Part shown: in pieces, positions 6,915 through 18,463 of the stretch | Numbering within the stretch: the first letter of the stretch is position 1 | Layout of the letters: each line of letters starts with the position of its first letter | From: Darksidea phi | Taxonomy: Eukaryota > Ascomycota > Dothideomycetes > Pleosporales > Lentitheciaceae | Reading direction: 5' to 3' | Length of the DNA stretch: 24,844 nucleotides | Assembly: GCA_030770425.1 (NCBI GenBank) | Contig: JASJFT010000371.1 | Coordinates: forward strand, 1-24,844 | The notes under the pieces: model-generated | The model's database searches: none | The model's input: the letters and a program-made list of their open reading frames with translations, nothing else | What the model was told of the DNA's origin: nothing | Program-made: the position numbers and the translations under genes

Positions 6915-8235
6915 CGTCGCCGACGCGCTAGAATTACTATACGACGCGATTACTAACCTAAATTAAGGAGGCTTTCTAAGCTAGAGGAGGAGGTAATTAT
7001 TAAGTATATACTCGACCTAGATTCGCGAGGATATACCCCTATACTAGAGACTATATAAGATATAGCGAATAGACTACTTACTACGCGCGGCGCTAAGTAG
7101 GTAGGTAGAGACTAGCCTAAAAACTTCGTCTAGTAAATTAATAGTATTAAAATACGATTTAATTAATCTTATAATTAATAGCGAGCTCTCTATAAGGATC
7201 CTAATATTATTTAAATCTAGTTTAACCGAGTAGCGTATACTAAGACTACCTAGGGTATTATTAATTAGGATATCTATAACTTCGACGAAGCTAGCTTTAT
7301 AATAGGTAAGATATTAGCGTAACTAGTCGTTACTAGCTTAGAGAGATACGAGTAGGCTAAAGCTATCTAGTTAGGTAATCGCGAGTAGGTTACTATAATA
7401 TAAGGAATTAACGCTACTAGATAGACTATTCTACCCTTTATTATCTTCGCTAGTTAGTACTACCTCTCTATCTAGTACGAGGGTAATAATATACTAGGCG
7501 ATTAGGCTATTAGTATTAGTAATAACGACTAAATAAATAATAATCTAGGAGTTACCTAGCTAAAGTACTTTATTAGGTATACGATAGATCGTAGAGTAGA
7601 CGTACGCTAGCTACTAATTCTTAATAGCTATAGTAGTTATATCTTAAAGGAATTCTAGAACCTCTATAAGGAGAATAAAATCTATACTCTCTATATACTA
7701 GCTTATTTATTATACCTCCTATAGCTACTTAATATAGGCTATTTCTCGTCGTTAAAGCGCGCGTATAGGGATTAGATTAATAGCCTAATTTACGATTATA
7801 TTAACTATATTATAAAGCTTAAATTTCTATTTACCTTCTACGTAGTCTATAATAAGGCTATTATAAAGAAGAATATCTACGCGAGCTTTTAAGACGCTAG
7901 CCTATTTCTATACGATTTAGAGGTAGTAATCTCGAAGCTTAATATTAAGCTAAGGACGTCATTACTAGTAGCCCTATTAAAGACTATATAGGAGGCTAGA
8001 ATATTAAGTAACACGTATAAAGTAGAGGCTTAATTAACGTTAATTCGTAAGCGCGTACGTAGGTATAAGAGCTTATTACCTACTTCTATTATTATAGCTA
8101 TTAATTAGCTAAGAAAAGGCGCTAAGGTAATAGCTTATAAAGCTATACTTATACGCGAATAAATTACGAGCCTAGAGAAGGTAATTAAGGCTGCTATAAC
8201 GCGTAGAGCGCGTAAAAAGAAGAGGATCTAAAAGT
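6915..8235 (+). pseudogene. Fot1-family transposase relic (CENP-B HTH plus DDE_1)
   Basis: One frame (codons starting at multiples of 3) keeps the family order despite many TAG/TAA codons. An LEEE start of the second HTH at 6981 leads to YILDLDSRG and an ANRLL-like helix. NFDE with the first catalytic Asp (GAC 7284-7286) follows, then GNRE. LLIL-N-S-Y sits where the family has Asp-Gly-His (7623-7631). LLNIGYFSSLKRAY is at 7725-7766, where the family has the third Asp (AAT 7731-7733). A basic C-terminal tail of the RRARKKKR type ends near 8220. The second and third catalytic Asp codons both read Asn, from G to A changes. No large indel is evident, so decay was almost entirely by point mutation. 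Confidence 0.85.
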
Positions 8236-8496
8236 AGGACGTCCTAACTAAGATAGAGGAGGAGGCTATTATTATTTAAAAGGCTACTAAGTAGTAGTAA
8301 GAGAATAAAAGATATTAAGTTACTACGTAATTAGATATAAGCTAATAGACTTTAGCGCGCTATACGCGCTATAGAGAACCTAGATATAACTTACGAATAT
8401 ATAAGAAGCCTACTATAGATACTACTTAATTAATTACTAATACTATTTTAATAGAATTCTAATATATTATTAAACTACGTAGCTTTTTATATATAG

Positions 8497-8551
8497 AAAG
8501 TTAGTAAGGGTAGCTACTTACTTAGAGTAGCCGCTTACCTAGTAAATATAT
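8497..8551 (-). repeat. Right terminal inverted repeat of the Fot1-like element
   Basis: Reverse complement of the left arm, followed by TA at 8552-8553. The region GGTAAGCGGCTACTCTAAG is identical in both arms. Confidence 0.85.
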
Positions 8552-8553
8552 TA

Positions 8554-9314
8554 GTATAAATAGAACGAGCGTTCTATATTAGCCCGTACCCGTAGTAGGT
8601 TCGTTCTATACTCTCTATACCCTCTATACCCTCTATAGCTAGAACGTTTTTCTACGAGATTATAGATATATTTTAGTCTATTACTAGGCCTAATAGGGAT
8701 ATTAGACTAATATTTTTATATAGAACTATACTATATTAGGCCTAGTTTCTTCTATATTTAGGAATAAATTTTATATCTATTAAAAAGATTTATATTTAAT
8801 AAATAAACTTAATTTTTATAAAAATAATAAGTTTAAAGTTAAAAATAAAGCTATTTAATAGATATTAAGCTAATATTTTTAGTTTAAAAAAATATTTATA
8901 TATAGTATATAAAGTTCTAATACTAAGAAAAATTTCGCTAGTCTTCTAGCTAGCTAGAATTATAACGAAAAAATTATTTTATTATTTTAAACCCTCGAAA
9001 CCTAATATTTTCGCTTAGTAAGCTTTTCTAATATAATAATAATTATAGGGGGGGCTTTATAATACTAATAAAAGTCTTTCTAGAATCTAACTTTATTAAA
9101 TACTATTAAATACTACTAAATAGAAGGATATTTCCTAAATAGGAAGGATTAAGGAAAAGAATCGAATCTATCTAATCTTTAAAGCTTAATAACTTTACTA
9201 ATACTAGGCCTAATTAGGATATTATTAGCTTATTTTATAGAGAATAATTAGTACTATAATTCTATTAAATAATTTCCTAAATAGGACTAGCGCCTAGGCT
9301 GCTATAGCCGAATC
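8554..9314. other. AT-rich RIP'd intergenic DNA with short repeats
   Basis: No coding trace was found. It contains a 9-bp tandem repeat (CCCTCTATA type, about 8611-8637) and a short perfect-arm palindrome AGAACG...CGTTCT at 8561-8574. The motif ACTAGGCCTAAT occurs at 8683 and 9203 in direct orientation and near 8734-8745 inverted. ATTTCCTAAATAGGA occurs near 9130 and 9270. These could be ends of a small degraded element, but I cannot define one. Confidence 0.5.
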
Positions 9315-9480
9315 TATCCCGAACCTGTTCCGAACCTGTTCCGAACGTGCCAGGCCTGCCAGGGCTATGTAATATGGCGACTAGTCGTGGGGAACCTTGA
9401 GTAACATTAAGTAATATTAGGAACATGGAGGGTATAGAGTACGCCTACCACGGATATAGACTATCTACCAGCGACGCGAT
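9315..9480. other. Island that escaped RIP
   Basis: CpA and TpG are frequent here (CCAGGCCTGCCAGG, ACATGG, TACCA) while both flanks have almost none. It contains GAACCTGTTCC twice in tandem (9321-9331, 9332-9342) followed by a third partial GAACGTGCC. Each unit has GAAC/GTTC inverted arms. RIP acts on repeats, so this is probably single-copy DNA caught between elements. It is too short for a gene and no ORF stands out. Confidence 0.6.
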
Positions 9481-9519
9481 TTTATAGTAAACCTTTTCCC
9501 GATATAAGACTATAGTCTC

Positions 9520-12500
9520 TTAGGTTATAATATTAATAATAAATACCCCTCTATAAAGGGTTATAGCTCTTTATTAAAAGAGATAGTAGAAGTTTAAGAA
9601 CTATTTAAATACTTTTTATAATAATTTTAATAAGGAAATTAATTCTAAGGAAATTATAAAGGTACTAAAATATCTTTATAATTAACTTTAGTACTTTAGT
9701 TCTAAGCTTACTAGTAGAATTACTTCTAATTTAGAGTATAACTATACTATTAATCTTAAGAAGAAAAAGATATTATTAAATTTATTTATTTATAATTTCT
9801 CTAGAAGAGAACTTAAGATTCTAAGAGAATACCTTAATAACTCTTTAAAGAAGAAGTAGATTTAGTCTAGTAAGTCTTTAGTAAAAGTCTTAATACTTTT
9901 TATACCTAAAGTCGATAGTATACTTTAATTATATATTAATTATAGAGGTTTAAATAAGATAATAATTAAAAATTATTATTCTATACCCCTTATAAGTAAA
10001 ATACTAGACTAGTTATTTAGGATTAAAATCTTTATAAAACTTAATCTTTATAAGATATATTATCGATTATATATTAAAAAGAGTAATAAATAGAAGATAG
10101 TATTTAAAATATACTACGATTATTTTAAATATTTAGTAATACTATTTAGTCTTATAAATATATCTACTATATTTTAATTATATATTTATAAAGTCTTAGA
10201 TAGTCTATTAAATAAAATATATATTATTTATTTAGACGATATTTTTATATACTTTAAAGAGAAGAAGGATTATAAATATTATATTTATAAAGTTCTTAAG
10301 AGATTATATAATTAAAAACTCTATTATAAAGTCTTAAAGTATATCTTCTTTATAAAGTTAGTAGAGTTTTTTAGCTTTATAGTAACTCTCTATAGGGTAG
10401 TTATAAACCTAATATAGGTCTAAATAATTAAAGAGTAGTTAGAGTCTAAGAGCTATTAGAATATCTAAATATTTCTTAGATTTATAAACTTTTATTAATA
10501 GTTTATATATAACTACTTAGATATTATTTATTTACTTCTAGAATATATAATCTTTATATAAAATCTAATACTAGTCTAATAAAGCTCTAGTAAAGACGCG
10601 TTAGTAGAAAAGTTAAAGAAGATTAAAAAGAGTCTTATAAAGTAATATATCTCTTAATTTTAGCTAGAGAATATATATAATATATTTCTTATACTCTATA
10701 AGTTCTTTATAAAAGCCTCTATTCTCTAGTACTTTAATTTAATAAAATTCGTAATAGTTATTACTAATATCTTCGAGTTTATTATAGTAGCTATTCTATT
10801 ATAGCTATAAATAATAGTATTCTTAATAAAAAAATATTAGAAATTAATTACGTTCTTTAGTCGTAAGTTTACTAGACTATAGATTTAATAGAATACTTAT
10901 AATAAAGAGTTATTTATTATTATAGAAATCTTTAAATAGTAGTAATACTATCTTAAGTATATTTTAAATACTATCTATATACTATATAACTATAATAATC
11001 TAAGATATTTTATAACTATAAAAGTACTCTTATTTAAGTAAGTATACTAAACTAAAGAGTTAGTTTATTTTAACTTTAAGATTAAATATAAGTCTAATAT
11101 AAAGAATCTAACTAATATACTATTATAATAATCTAATTATATTAAAGACTTTTAACTTAGAAAAAGAAGAGTATTAAGAAATATTATACTTTCTATACTT
11201 TAAAATAAACTCTAGATATAGATACTCTAGAAGTCTATAACTTTATATATTAAAGATTAGATAGTATATAAATTTAATCTTACTAATAAGAATTTATAAG
11301 TAACTTATTAGAAATCTAAAGACGACGTAAATTATTTTACTATAAAATTCTCTAGTATAATACTAGTTTTTAATAATATATTATCTATTAACCTTAATCT
11401 ATTTATAGATAGGGACGATAAACCTAGAAAGTAATTAAAAGGCTCGAATCTAGCTTTAATATTTCTTTAATATTATAAAGTATTTTCTACCTTTATATTA
11501 TATAAGTCTTTACTAGAAACTATAAATAATAACTTACCCTTTAGTTAGAAAATCCTTAGAGTACTATTAGATTATATCTAGAAAGTATAGAAATATAATA
11601 TAGTTTATTATAAGAATATATAGTATATATAAAAGTCTAAGAGTAAAAAAGAGTAAAAGAATATATCTTTATAGATTATAGATTTGAAGGGTATTCTTTA
11701 AAGAGTAGAGAAAGTATAGATTCCTAATAATAAAGCTCTTTATTAAGCTATTCTTATAAAGAATTATAATAACCCTCTAAAGAACTATTATAGAGTAAAT
11801 AAAACTATTAAACTCTTATAAAGAAAGTACTATTAGCTAAAGCTTTAAGTAGAGGTTAATATATATATATAAGACTATATAATATATTAAATAAATAAAA
11901 TATAAAGATATAAGCTATAAAGGTTATTAGAACTAATTTCTCTACTATAGAAGCTATAATATAATTACTTCCTAGACTTTATTACTAATCTACTAAAATC
12001 TAAGAATTCTAAGGATAACGTCTATAATATAATACTAGTACTTATTAACTACTTTTCGAAGCTAGTTCGATACTTATCTATAATAAAGAATATTACTATA
12101 AGTATATTAGTTAATCTATTATTTATAAAAGTATTTATAAAGGTTAGACCTTTATTATTACTAATCTTAGATTAGAGCTCTATCTTTACTAGTAAATTCT
12201 AATTAAATATATATTTTTATTTTAATATTAAATAATAAATAAGTATAGCCTTTTATCTATAGATAGATAGCTAAACTAAATACTAGAATTAAAAGCTTAA
12301 AGTATATCTATAAATATACCTAAACTATTAGTAAAATAATTAATATTAGCTACTTCTAATAGTAGAATATATATATAATTTTAAGATTTATTTAAGTTAT
12401 AATATATACCCTATTAAGATTATAATAAATATTAAACCTAAGAGTTTTAACGACGTAGAAGATAAGTATTAGCTCTATTAACTACTTAGTAACTAGAGTA

Positions 12501-13110
12501 TAGATAGAAAGATTCTAAGTATATATTAAAGAGTTATCGACTTTCTAACTAGCTAGATATAATAGTTTTTTAATACTTAAAAAGTATTAACCTATATTTA
12601 AGAAAGCTAGTAATACTAGTATAACTTAAAGAGAATAAGTAAGTATTTTACTATTAGTAAAAAGGTAATTCTAAAGACTACTAATATTAAGACTAAACGT
12701 CCTTTAAAGAAGTTAGATATAAAGTACTTAAAATTCTTTACTATTTAAATTAAGTATAGGAAGCTAAACTATTAGTTTAAACTATCTCTATTAATATTCT
12801 AACTATATTCTATCTTTTATATATCTCTTCTAGAGAAATAAATAAAGTTAAGAGAAAGTCTAAACTTTAGACTTAGATTTATATAGTATTTAGAGCTTAA
12901 TAATAGTAATTAATATAAAGTTAAAGCTATTCTTATATATAAGATAGTATATAATAAGAAGCTCTTTCTTATAAAGTAGCTAAATTAGCTATATAAGAAT
13001 AGTATATAGAAGTCTAAGACCTCTTTTAATAATTATAATAAGGTTCTTATAGAATATTAGACGAATTTAGATAATTAAATATTAAATCGTCTAAAATAAA
13101 AAGTTATTAA
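9520..13110 (+). pseudogene. pol: RIP-degenerated chromovirus pol, + strand copy
   Basis: A single frame (position 2 mod 3) holds gypsy landmarks over 3 kb without an indel. The YRGLN RT motif starts at 9941, followed by IIIKNYYSIPLI. YLDD is intact at 10229-10240. An RNase H YNKELF motif lies near 10901. The integrase has LDFIT (Asp at 11975), LILD (Asp at 12170) and the glutamate position reading Lys (AAA 12278-12280). The Asp-to-Glu spacing of 35 residues is preserved. A GPY/F-like segment begins near 12700 and a chromodomain-like LIK-x-LN pattern near 12962. TAA/TAG codons interrupt throughout. No clear gag, protease or LTR was found on its left, so it may be truncated near 9500. CpG is also scarce, unlike the Fot1-like element, suggesting an older or heavier RIP history. 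Confidence 0.85.
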
Positions 13111-15120
13111 AGAAGTATTATAAACTTTATAAAGGGATAATAATATATATAAAAAGTTCTAAAGGGGTAGACTATATAAGTAATATTAATATAAAGAAAG
13201 AATTAAAAGATCTAATTAAAAGGTACCTTTAAGACCCTACTTAAGGAATACTATATAAGTAGAGTAATTAGTTAAAGAAAGAATACTATCTACTTTAGTA
13301 ATAAGCTATAGCTTAAAGAATTTAGTAAAACTAGCCTTTATATATTATAGTAATAGATAAGCTAACTAGTAATAATAGTATTAGAATTAATAAGTTAGAT
13401 TATTAATATAGGTATTTATTCTATCTATATACTCTAATAACTAGAAATCTTAATTAAGTACTATATAGTCTATAAACGACTCGAGTAAGCTATATATACT
13501 AAATAAGAAGTTCTTAAAGAAGCTTTATAGTACCCCCTTCTAAGAGATAATAAATATTATATCTCTACTAATAATATTTCTATTAGGAATATTAGAACTA
13601 TAATAGTATTAATAATATTTATAATTAATAGTCCTAAGAGGTATACTAGTTAAGGAGTTATACTTAATAAAGTAAGTCTTATAGGTAGTAGAGGTTATAA
13701 AGTTAATAGACGCTAGATAGCTAATATTATCTAGTCTATACTAGAGAAATTAGTATAGAAAGCTATTAAGAAGATAATAAAATATATCTAATAGTACTAG
13801 AAGTTAAGCTTATACGCCGTAGTAATAGCCTAGTATAATTCTATCTTATTACTAATATTCTTAATTAAATATTTCTACTTAACCTTATACTAGTTCTAAC
13901 TAGTATTAATATTAAAAGTATAAAACTATATATCCTATTAAATCTTCTTAAGTATATTAGAATCTATATTTTTATTATTATAAGTAGCTTAGGCGTTATA
14001 ATACTAGATATACTTAATAATAAAGATAAGAAGATTAAAGTAGTAATAAAAAGTAGACTTAATCTATATAAATTATTAGTAAAACTATATTAGTAGAAAG
14101 AGAGGAAGACTAGTATATATTACTAAGTAGGTCTAATAGTAAGCTTTATATCTATTATAGATAGTATAGATATTAGTCTTTTAGTACTAGTTACTTAAAG
14201 TAATCTAATAAAGCTTAGCTATATTAAACTTTTATATAAACTAGAGGAGGTAGTTTATATACTAATAGTATATAAGAAAGGACTAAGATTCTAAATAAAT
14301 AAAGAGAGTATAAATATACTTAAAAAGGGTAATATTACTATACTAGCTAGTAGAGGTAATTATAATAAGAGGTAAAATCTTAAAAGTATTAAGAAATAAA
14401 GTAGAAAAATCTAGAAGTAGATATACCTTCTTATACTTATACTAAGAGAGACTATTCTATACTTAAGCTAATAATACTCTAGATACTTACTAGTAAGAGT
14501 CTAAAATATAGAAATAAAGATATTTAAAGAGATATAATATATAATAATTTATTATTTTTTAAATAAATATTTATAAGAATATAAATAGAATTTCTCTTAT
14601 CTAAAGAGTTATAAATAAATAAGTAATTTAATATAATTATAAGTTATAATAGATGATAGCTAGTAATTATTAAGTACTACTAGATTATACTATAATAATA
14701 GATAGTAAGATCGAATTAAACGAAGTTTAGACTAGTTCTAAAGTCTTTATAAAGATATTATAAGTAAGTAGAATAATTATAAAAATTATATTTAATAAAT
14801 AGCTCTTATATAAAGATAGTAAGTATTTACTAAATAAAAGTTACTAAAAATTATTTATAAGAGAAGTAGTAATATTATTACTACTAGTATAAGAACTTAT
14901 AAGAATATATATAAACTATAAGTTATAATAGTAATAGATAAAAATTATAAATATATATTAATAATAGACTAATACTTAAGTTATATATACTTTCTAATTA
15001 AACTAACTATATATTATAAGATTAGGATTAAGAACTATAAGATTAAAAAGACTATAGAAACCCCCTATTAAGATAATAAGATATAATATAAATACTAAAT
15101 ATCTAAAAGGTCTTCTTTAT
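13111..15120. other. AT-saturated unassigned DNA between the two inverted gypsy relics
   Basis: No ORF, and essentially no CpA or TpG. It begins after the chromodomain relic of the + copy, so its first part may hold that element's 3' untranslated region and LTR. An AAAGGGG purine run near 13172 could be an old polypurine tract, but no TG...CA pair follows that I can defend. The rest is unidentified. Confidence 0.5.
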
Positions 15121-15123
15121 AAA

Positions 15124-15450
15124 TTTTTTTTTTTTCTTAGAAATAGGATTTTTTAGGAGTATAGATACTTAGATAAACTTTTCTAAAGAAAGTAAGAGGA
15201 CTAATAGAATACGTTATAGTAAATAACTCTTTATAAGAACTAAGATAGTTCTTAAAAAAGAGGAAGGCTATATTATATCTACTTCTACTAGAAGACTTCT
15301 AGATTATTATCGATCTAGTTATAGTTATATATCGGACTCTATATAGTTCTATATTCTACTATTATATCTTCTTAAGAATTTATCTTATCTCTATTTAAAT
15401 ATAATCCTTTTACTATCTTAGTATCTCTATATCTATCTATCTATACGTAC
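15124..15450 (-). mobile_element. Possible short A-tailed retroposon, minus strand
   Basis: A run of twelve T at 15124-15135 is a poly(A) on the minus strand. The interval from there to 15450 is not matched in the + copy, and homology of the inverted gypsy copy to its partner stops abruptly at about 15452. A 5'-truncated retroposon inserted at that border would explain both, but target duplications were not found. Confidence 0.3.
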
Positions 15451-17914
15451 CTTATATATATCTAACTAGTTAGAAAGTTAATAACTTTTTAATATATACT
15501 TAGAATCTTTTTATTTATACTCTAGTTACTAGATAGTTAATAAAGCTAATACTTATCTTTTATATTATTAAAATCCTTAGGTTTAATATCTATTATAATC
15601 TTAGTAAGATATATACTATAACTTAAATAAATCTTAGAGTTATATATATATTCTACTATTAAAAGTAGCTAATACTAATTATTTTACTAATAGTTTAGAT
15701 ATATTTATAGATATACTTTAAGTTCTTAATTCTAATATTTAGTTTAATTATTTATCTATAGGTAAAAGACTATACTTATTTATTATTTAATATTAAAATA
15801 AAAGTATATATTTAACTAAAATTTATTAGTAAAGATAGAATCTTAGTTTAAGATTAATAATAATAAGGGTCTAATCTTAATAAATACTTTTATAAATAAT
15901 AGATTAGCTAATATACTTATAGTAATATTTTTTATTATAGATAGATATTAAATTAGTTTTAAAAAGTAGTTAATAAGTATTAATACTATATTATAGATAT
16001 TACTCTTAAAGTTCTTAGATTCTAGTAGATTAATAATAAAGTTTAAGAAGTAATTACGCTATAGCTTCTATAATAGAAAAGTTAATTCTAGTAACTCCTA
16101 TAGCTTATATTTTTATACTTTATTTATTTAATATACTATATAGTTTTATATATATATATTAATCTTTACTTAAAGCTTTAGTTAATAGTATTTTCTTTAT
16201 AAAAGTTTAATAATCTTATCTACTTTATAATAATTTTCTAAAAGGTTATTATAATTTCTTATAAAGATAGCTTAATAAAAAGCTTTATTATTAGAAATTT
16301 ATACTTTTCCTACTCTTTAAAGAATACACTTTAGATCTATAATCTATAAAGATATATTCTTTTATTCTTCTCTATTCTTAGACTTTTATATATATTATAT
16401 ATTCTTATAATAGACTATATTATATTCCTATACTTTCTAGATATAGTTTAATACTAATCTAAGAATTTTCTAACTAAAGAATAAGTTATTATTTATAATT
16501 TCTAATAAAGACTTATATAATATAAAGGTAAAAAATACTTTATAATATTAAAGAAATATTAAAACTAGATCTAAGCCTTTTAATTATTCTTTAAGTTTAT
16601 TATCCTCGTCTATAGATAGGTTAAGATTAATAAATAATATATTATTAAAAACTAATACTATACTAGAGAATTTTATAATAGAATAGTTTATACTATTCTT
16701 AAATTTCTAATAAATTACTTATAAATCTTTATTAATAAGATTAAATTTATATATTATCTAATCTTTAGTATATAGAGTTATAGGCTTTTAGCGTATCTAT
16801 ACCTAGAATTTATTTTAAAGTATAAAAAGTATAATATTTCTTAATACTCTTTTCTTTCTAAGTTAAAAGCCTTTAATATAATTAAATTATTATAATAATA
16901 TATTAGTTAGATTCTTTATATTAGACTTATTTTTAATCTTAAAGTTAAAATAAGCTAATTCTTTAATCTAGTATATTTACTTAGATAAGAGTATCTTTAT
17001 AGTTATAAAATATCTTAGATTATTATAATTATATAGGATATAAATAGTATCTAGAGTATATTTAAAATAGTAATACTACTATTTAAAGATTTTTATAATA
17101 GTAAATAACTCTTTATTATAAGTATTTTATTAAATCTATAATCTAATAAACTTATAACTAAAGAATATAACTAGTTTTTAATATTTTTTTATTAAGAGTA
17201 TTATTATATATAGCTATAATAGAATAGCTACTATAGTAAACTTAGAGGTATTAGTAATAATTATTATAAGTTTTATTAGATTAAAGTACTAGAGAATAGA
17301 AACTCTTATAAAGAGTTTATAAAGTATAAGAAATATATTATATATATTCTTTAGCTAAAACTAAAAGATATACTACTTTATAGATCTCTTTTTAATTTTC
17401 TTTAATTTTTCTATTAATATATTCTTATCGAAATCTTATTAAACTAGTATTAGATTCTATACGAAGGTTATATATTCTAGAAGTAAATAAATAATATCTA
17501 AATAGATATATATAAACTATTAGTAAAAGTTTATAAATTTAAAAAATACTTAAATATCTTAATAGTCCTTAGACTTTAGCTATTCTTTAATTATTTAGAT
17601 CTATATTAGGTTTATAACTATCCTATAGAAAGTTATTATAAAGTTAAAAAACTCTATTAACTTTATAAAGAAGATAAACTTTAAGACTTTATAATAAAGT
17701 TTCTAATTATATAATCTTTTAAGAACTTTATAAATATATTATTTATAATTCTTTTTCTTTTTAAAGTATATAAGAATATTATCTAAATAGATAATATATA
17801 TTTTATCTAATAAGTCGTTTAAGACTTTATAAATATATAACTAAAATATAATAAATATATTTATAAGATTAAATAATATTACTAGATATTTAAAATAATT
17901 ATAATATATTTTAA

Positions 17915-17988
17915 GGTAGGGAAGCGCCTACGGGTAGAGCGCGCTAGGAAATCTCTTTAAATTAAGGTTTAATTGTTTAGAGGTACCT
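17915..17988 (+). promoter_or_regulatory. tRNA-like SINE head with D-arm, A box and decayed B box
   Basis: The first base of the SINE aligns as tRNA position 1. Bases 17924-17927 and 17939-17942 form a perfect 4-bp D-stem (GCGC/GCGC) around a loop containing GGGTAGA. Bases 17966-17976 (GGTTTAATTGT) stand where a B box belongs, 34 nt after the GG of the A box, with transitions from GGTTCGANTCC. The 3' acceptor strand is not recognisable. In SINEs these boxes form the internal Pol III promoter. Confidence 0.55.
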
Positions 17989-18070
17989 TAGAATCCTTAT
18001 AAAGAAAGAAGAAGTTCTATATAAAACTAGAGACCTAATAAACCTCCTTCTAGTTCTTTATCACTTTAAT

Positions 18071-18144
18071 TATTAGGTACTTTAATCTAATAGTAAATTA
18101 TCCTCGTTCTACTAAAGGTTAAGGGTTCGATTCTCTTCCTAACT
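18071..18144 (+). other. Second tRNA-like module with strong B box
   Basis: GGTTCGATTCT (18124-18134) matches the B box at 10 of 11 positions. The T-stem 18121-18125/18133-18137 pairs at 5 of 5 with one G-U. The 3' strand CCTAA pairs with TTAGG at 18073-18077, and TA follows at 18078-18079 as tRNA positions 8-9. Total length of 74 fits a tRNA. The D and anticodon stems are imperfect, mostly explainable by transitions. It could be a second tRNA unit of a dimeric SINE, or the 3' half of the tRNA started at 17915. Confidence 0.45.
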
Positions 18145-18429
18145 ATATAGTATATTTGGATTAAAGAGGATCTAATATACTTCTACCTCTACTATTAGAT
18201 ACTAGTACTAGAAGTATCTAATATCTCTTTAAATCTAGTATAACTAGATCGCTTATACGTAGTATATACTTACTTAGATTTAGATTTTAAAGATATCCCC
18301 TTAATTAGAAGGAAACTAGTACTAGTTAATAAAGAGAATAGACCCTATATAGATTCCGTCTTAGCTCTTCTACCTTAGTATTAAATAGAATAGCTATATA
18401 ATATAGCTAGTATTACTACTAAATTAAAA

Positions 18430-18432
<3 letters not shown>

Positions 18433-18460
<28 letters not shown>
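18433..18460. repeat. (AT)n microsatellite tail of the SINE
   Basis: About 14 AT dinucleotides follow eight A residues at 18426-18433. A simple-repeat tail is typical of SINE 3' ends. The exact border with the target duplication is ambiguous because that also begins with TATAT. Confidence 0.9.

Positions 18461-18463
<3 letters not shown>

Larger units (their letters stand above)
6699..8551 (+). mobile_element. Fot1/Pot2-like (Pogo, Tc1/mariner superfamily) transposon, RIP-degenerated
   Basis: The ends carry inverted repeats of more than 50 bp (6699-6753 and 8497-8551). They start ATATATTTACTAGGTAAGCG and differ only by C/T or G/A changes. A TA flanks each side (6697-6698 and 8552-8553), the expected target duplication. 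The length of 1853 bp matches Fot1 and Pot2 (about 1.9 kb). A + strand transposase relic fills the interior. There is no CpA in 7021-7320 while about 15 CpG remain, so mutation was CpA-specific and the element is dead. Confidence 0.9.
17915..18455 (+). mobile_element. tRNA-related SINE, RIP-mutated, nested in the inverted gypsy copy
   Basis: It starts GGTAGGGAAGCGCC, contains Pol III box-like sequences, and ends with A8 and an (AT)n tail. The ten bases TATATTTTAA occur directly before (17905-17914) and directly after (18456-18465). The corresponding position of the + copy (10104-10113, reverse complement) has this decamer once and no insert, which is an empty site. Length about 541 bp. Fungal SINEs of similar size include Foxy and Mg-SINE; whether this belongs to either family cannot be told here. 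Few CpA or TpG remain, so it too was RIP'd. Confidence 0.8.

Noticed and set aside
13165..13180. AAAGGGG purine run as polypurine tract of the + gypsy relic
   Set aside because: Position is plausible, but no TG-start, no paired CA end and no second LTR were found.
18124..18135. B box as a functional nuclear tRNA gene
   Set aside because: The D and anticodon stems are broken and it lies inside a RIP'd SINE flanked by target duplications.
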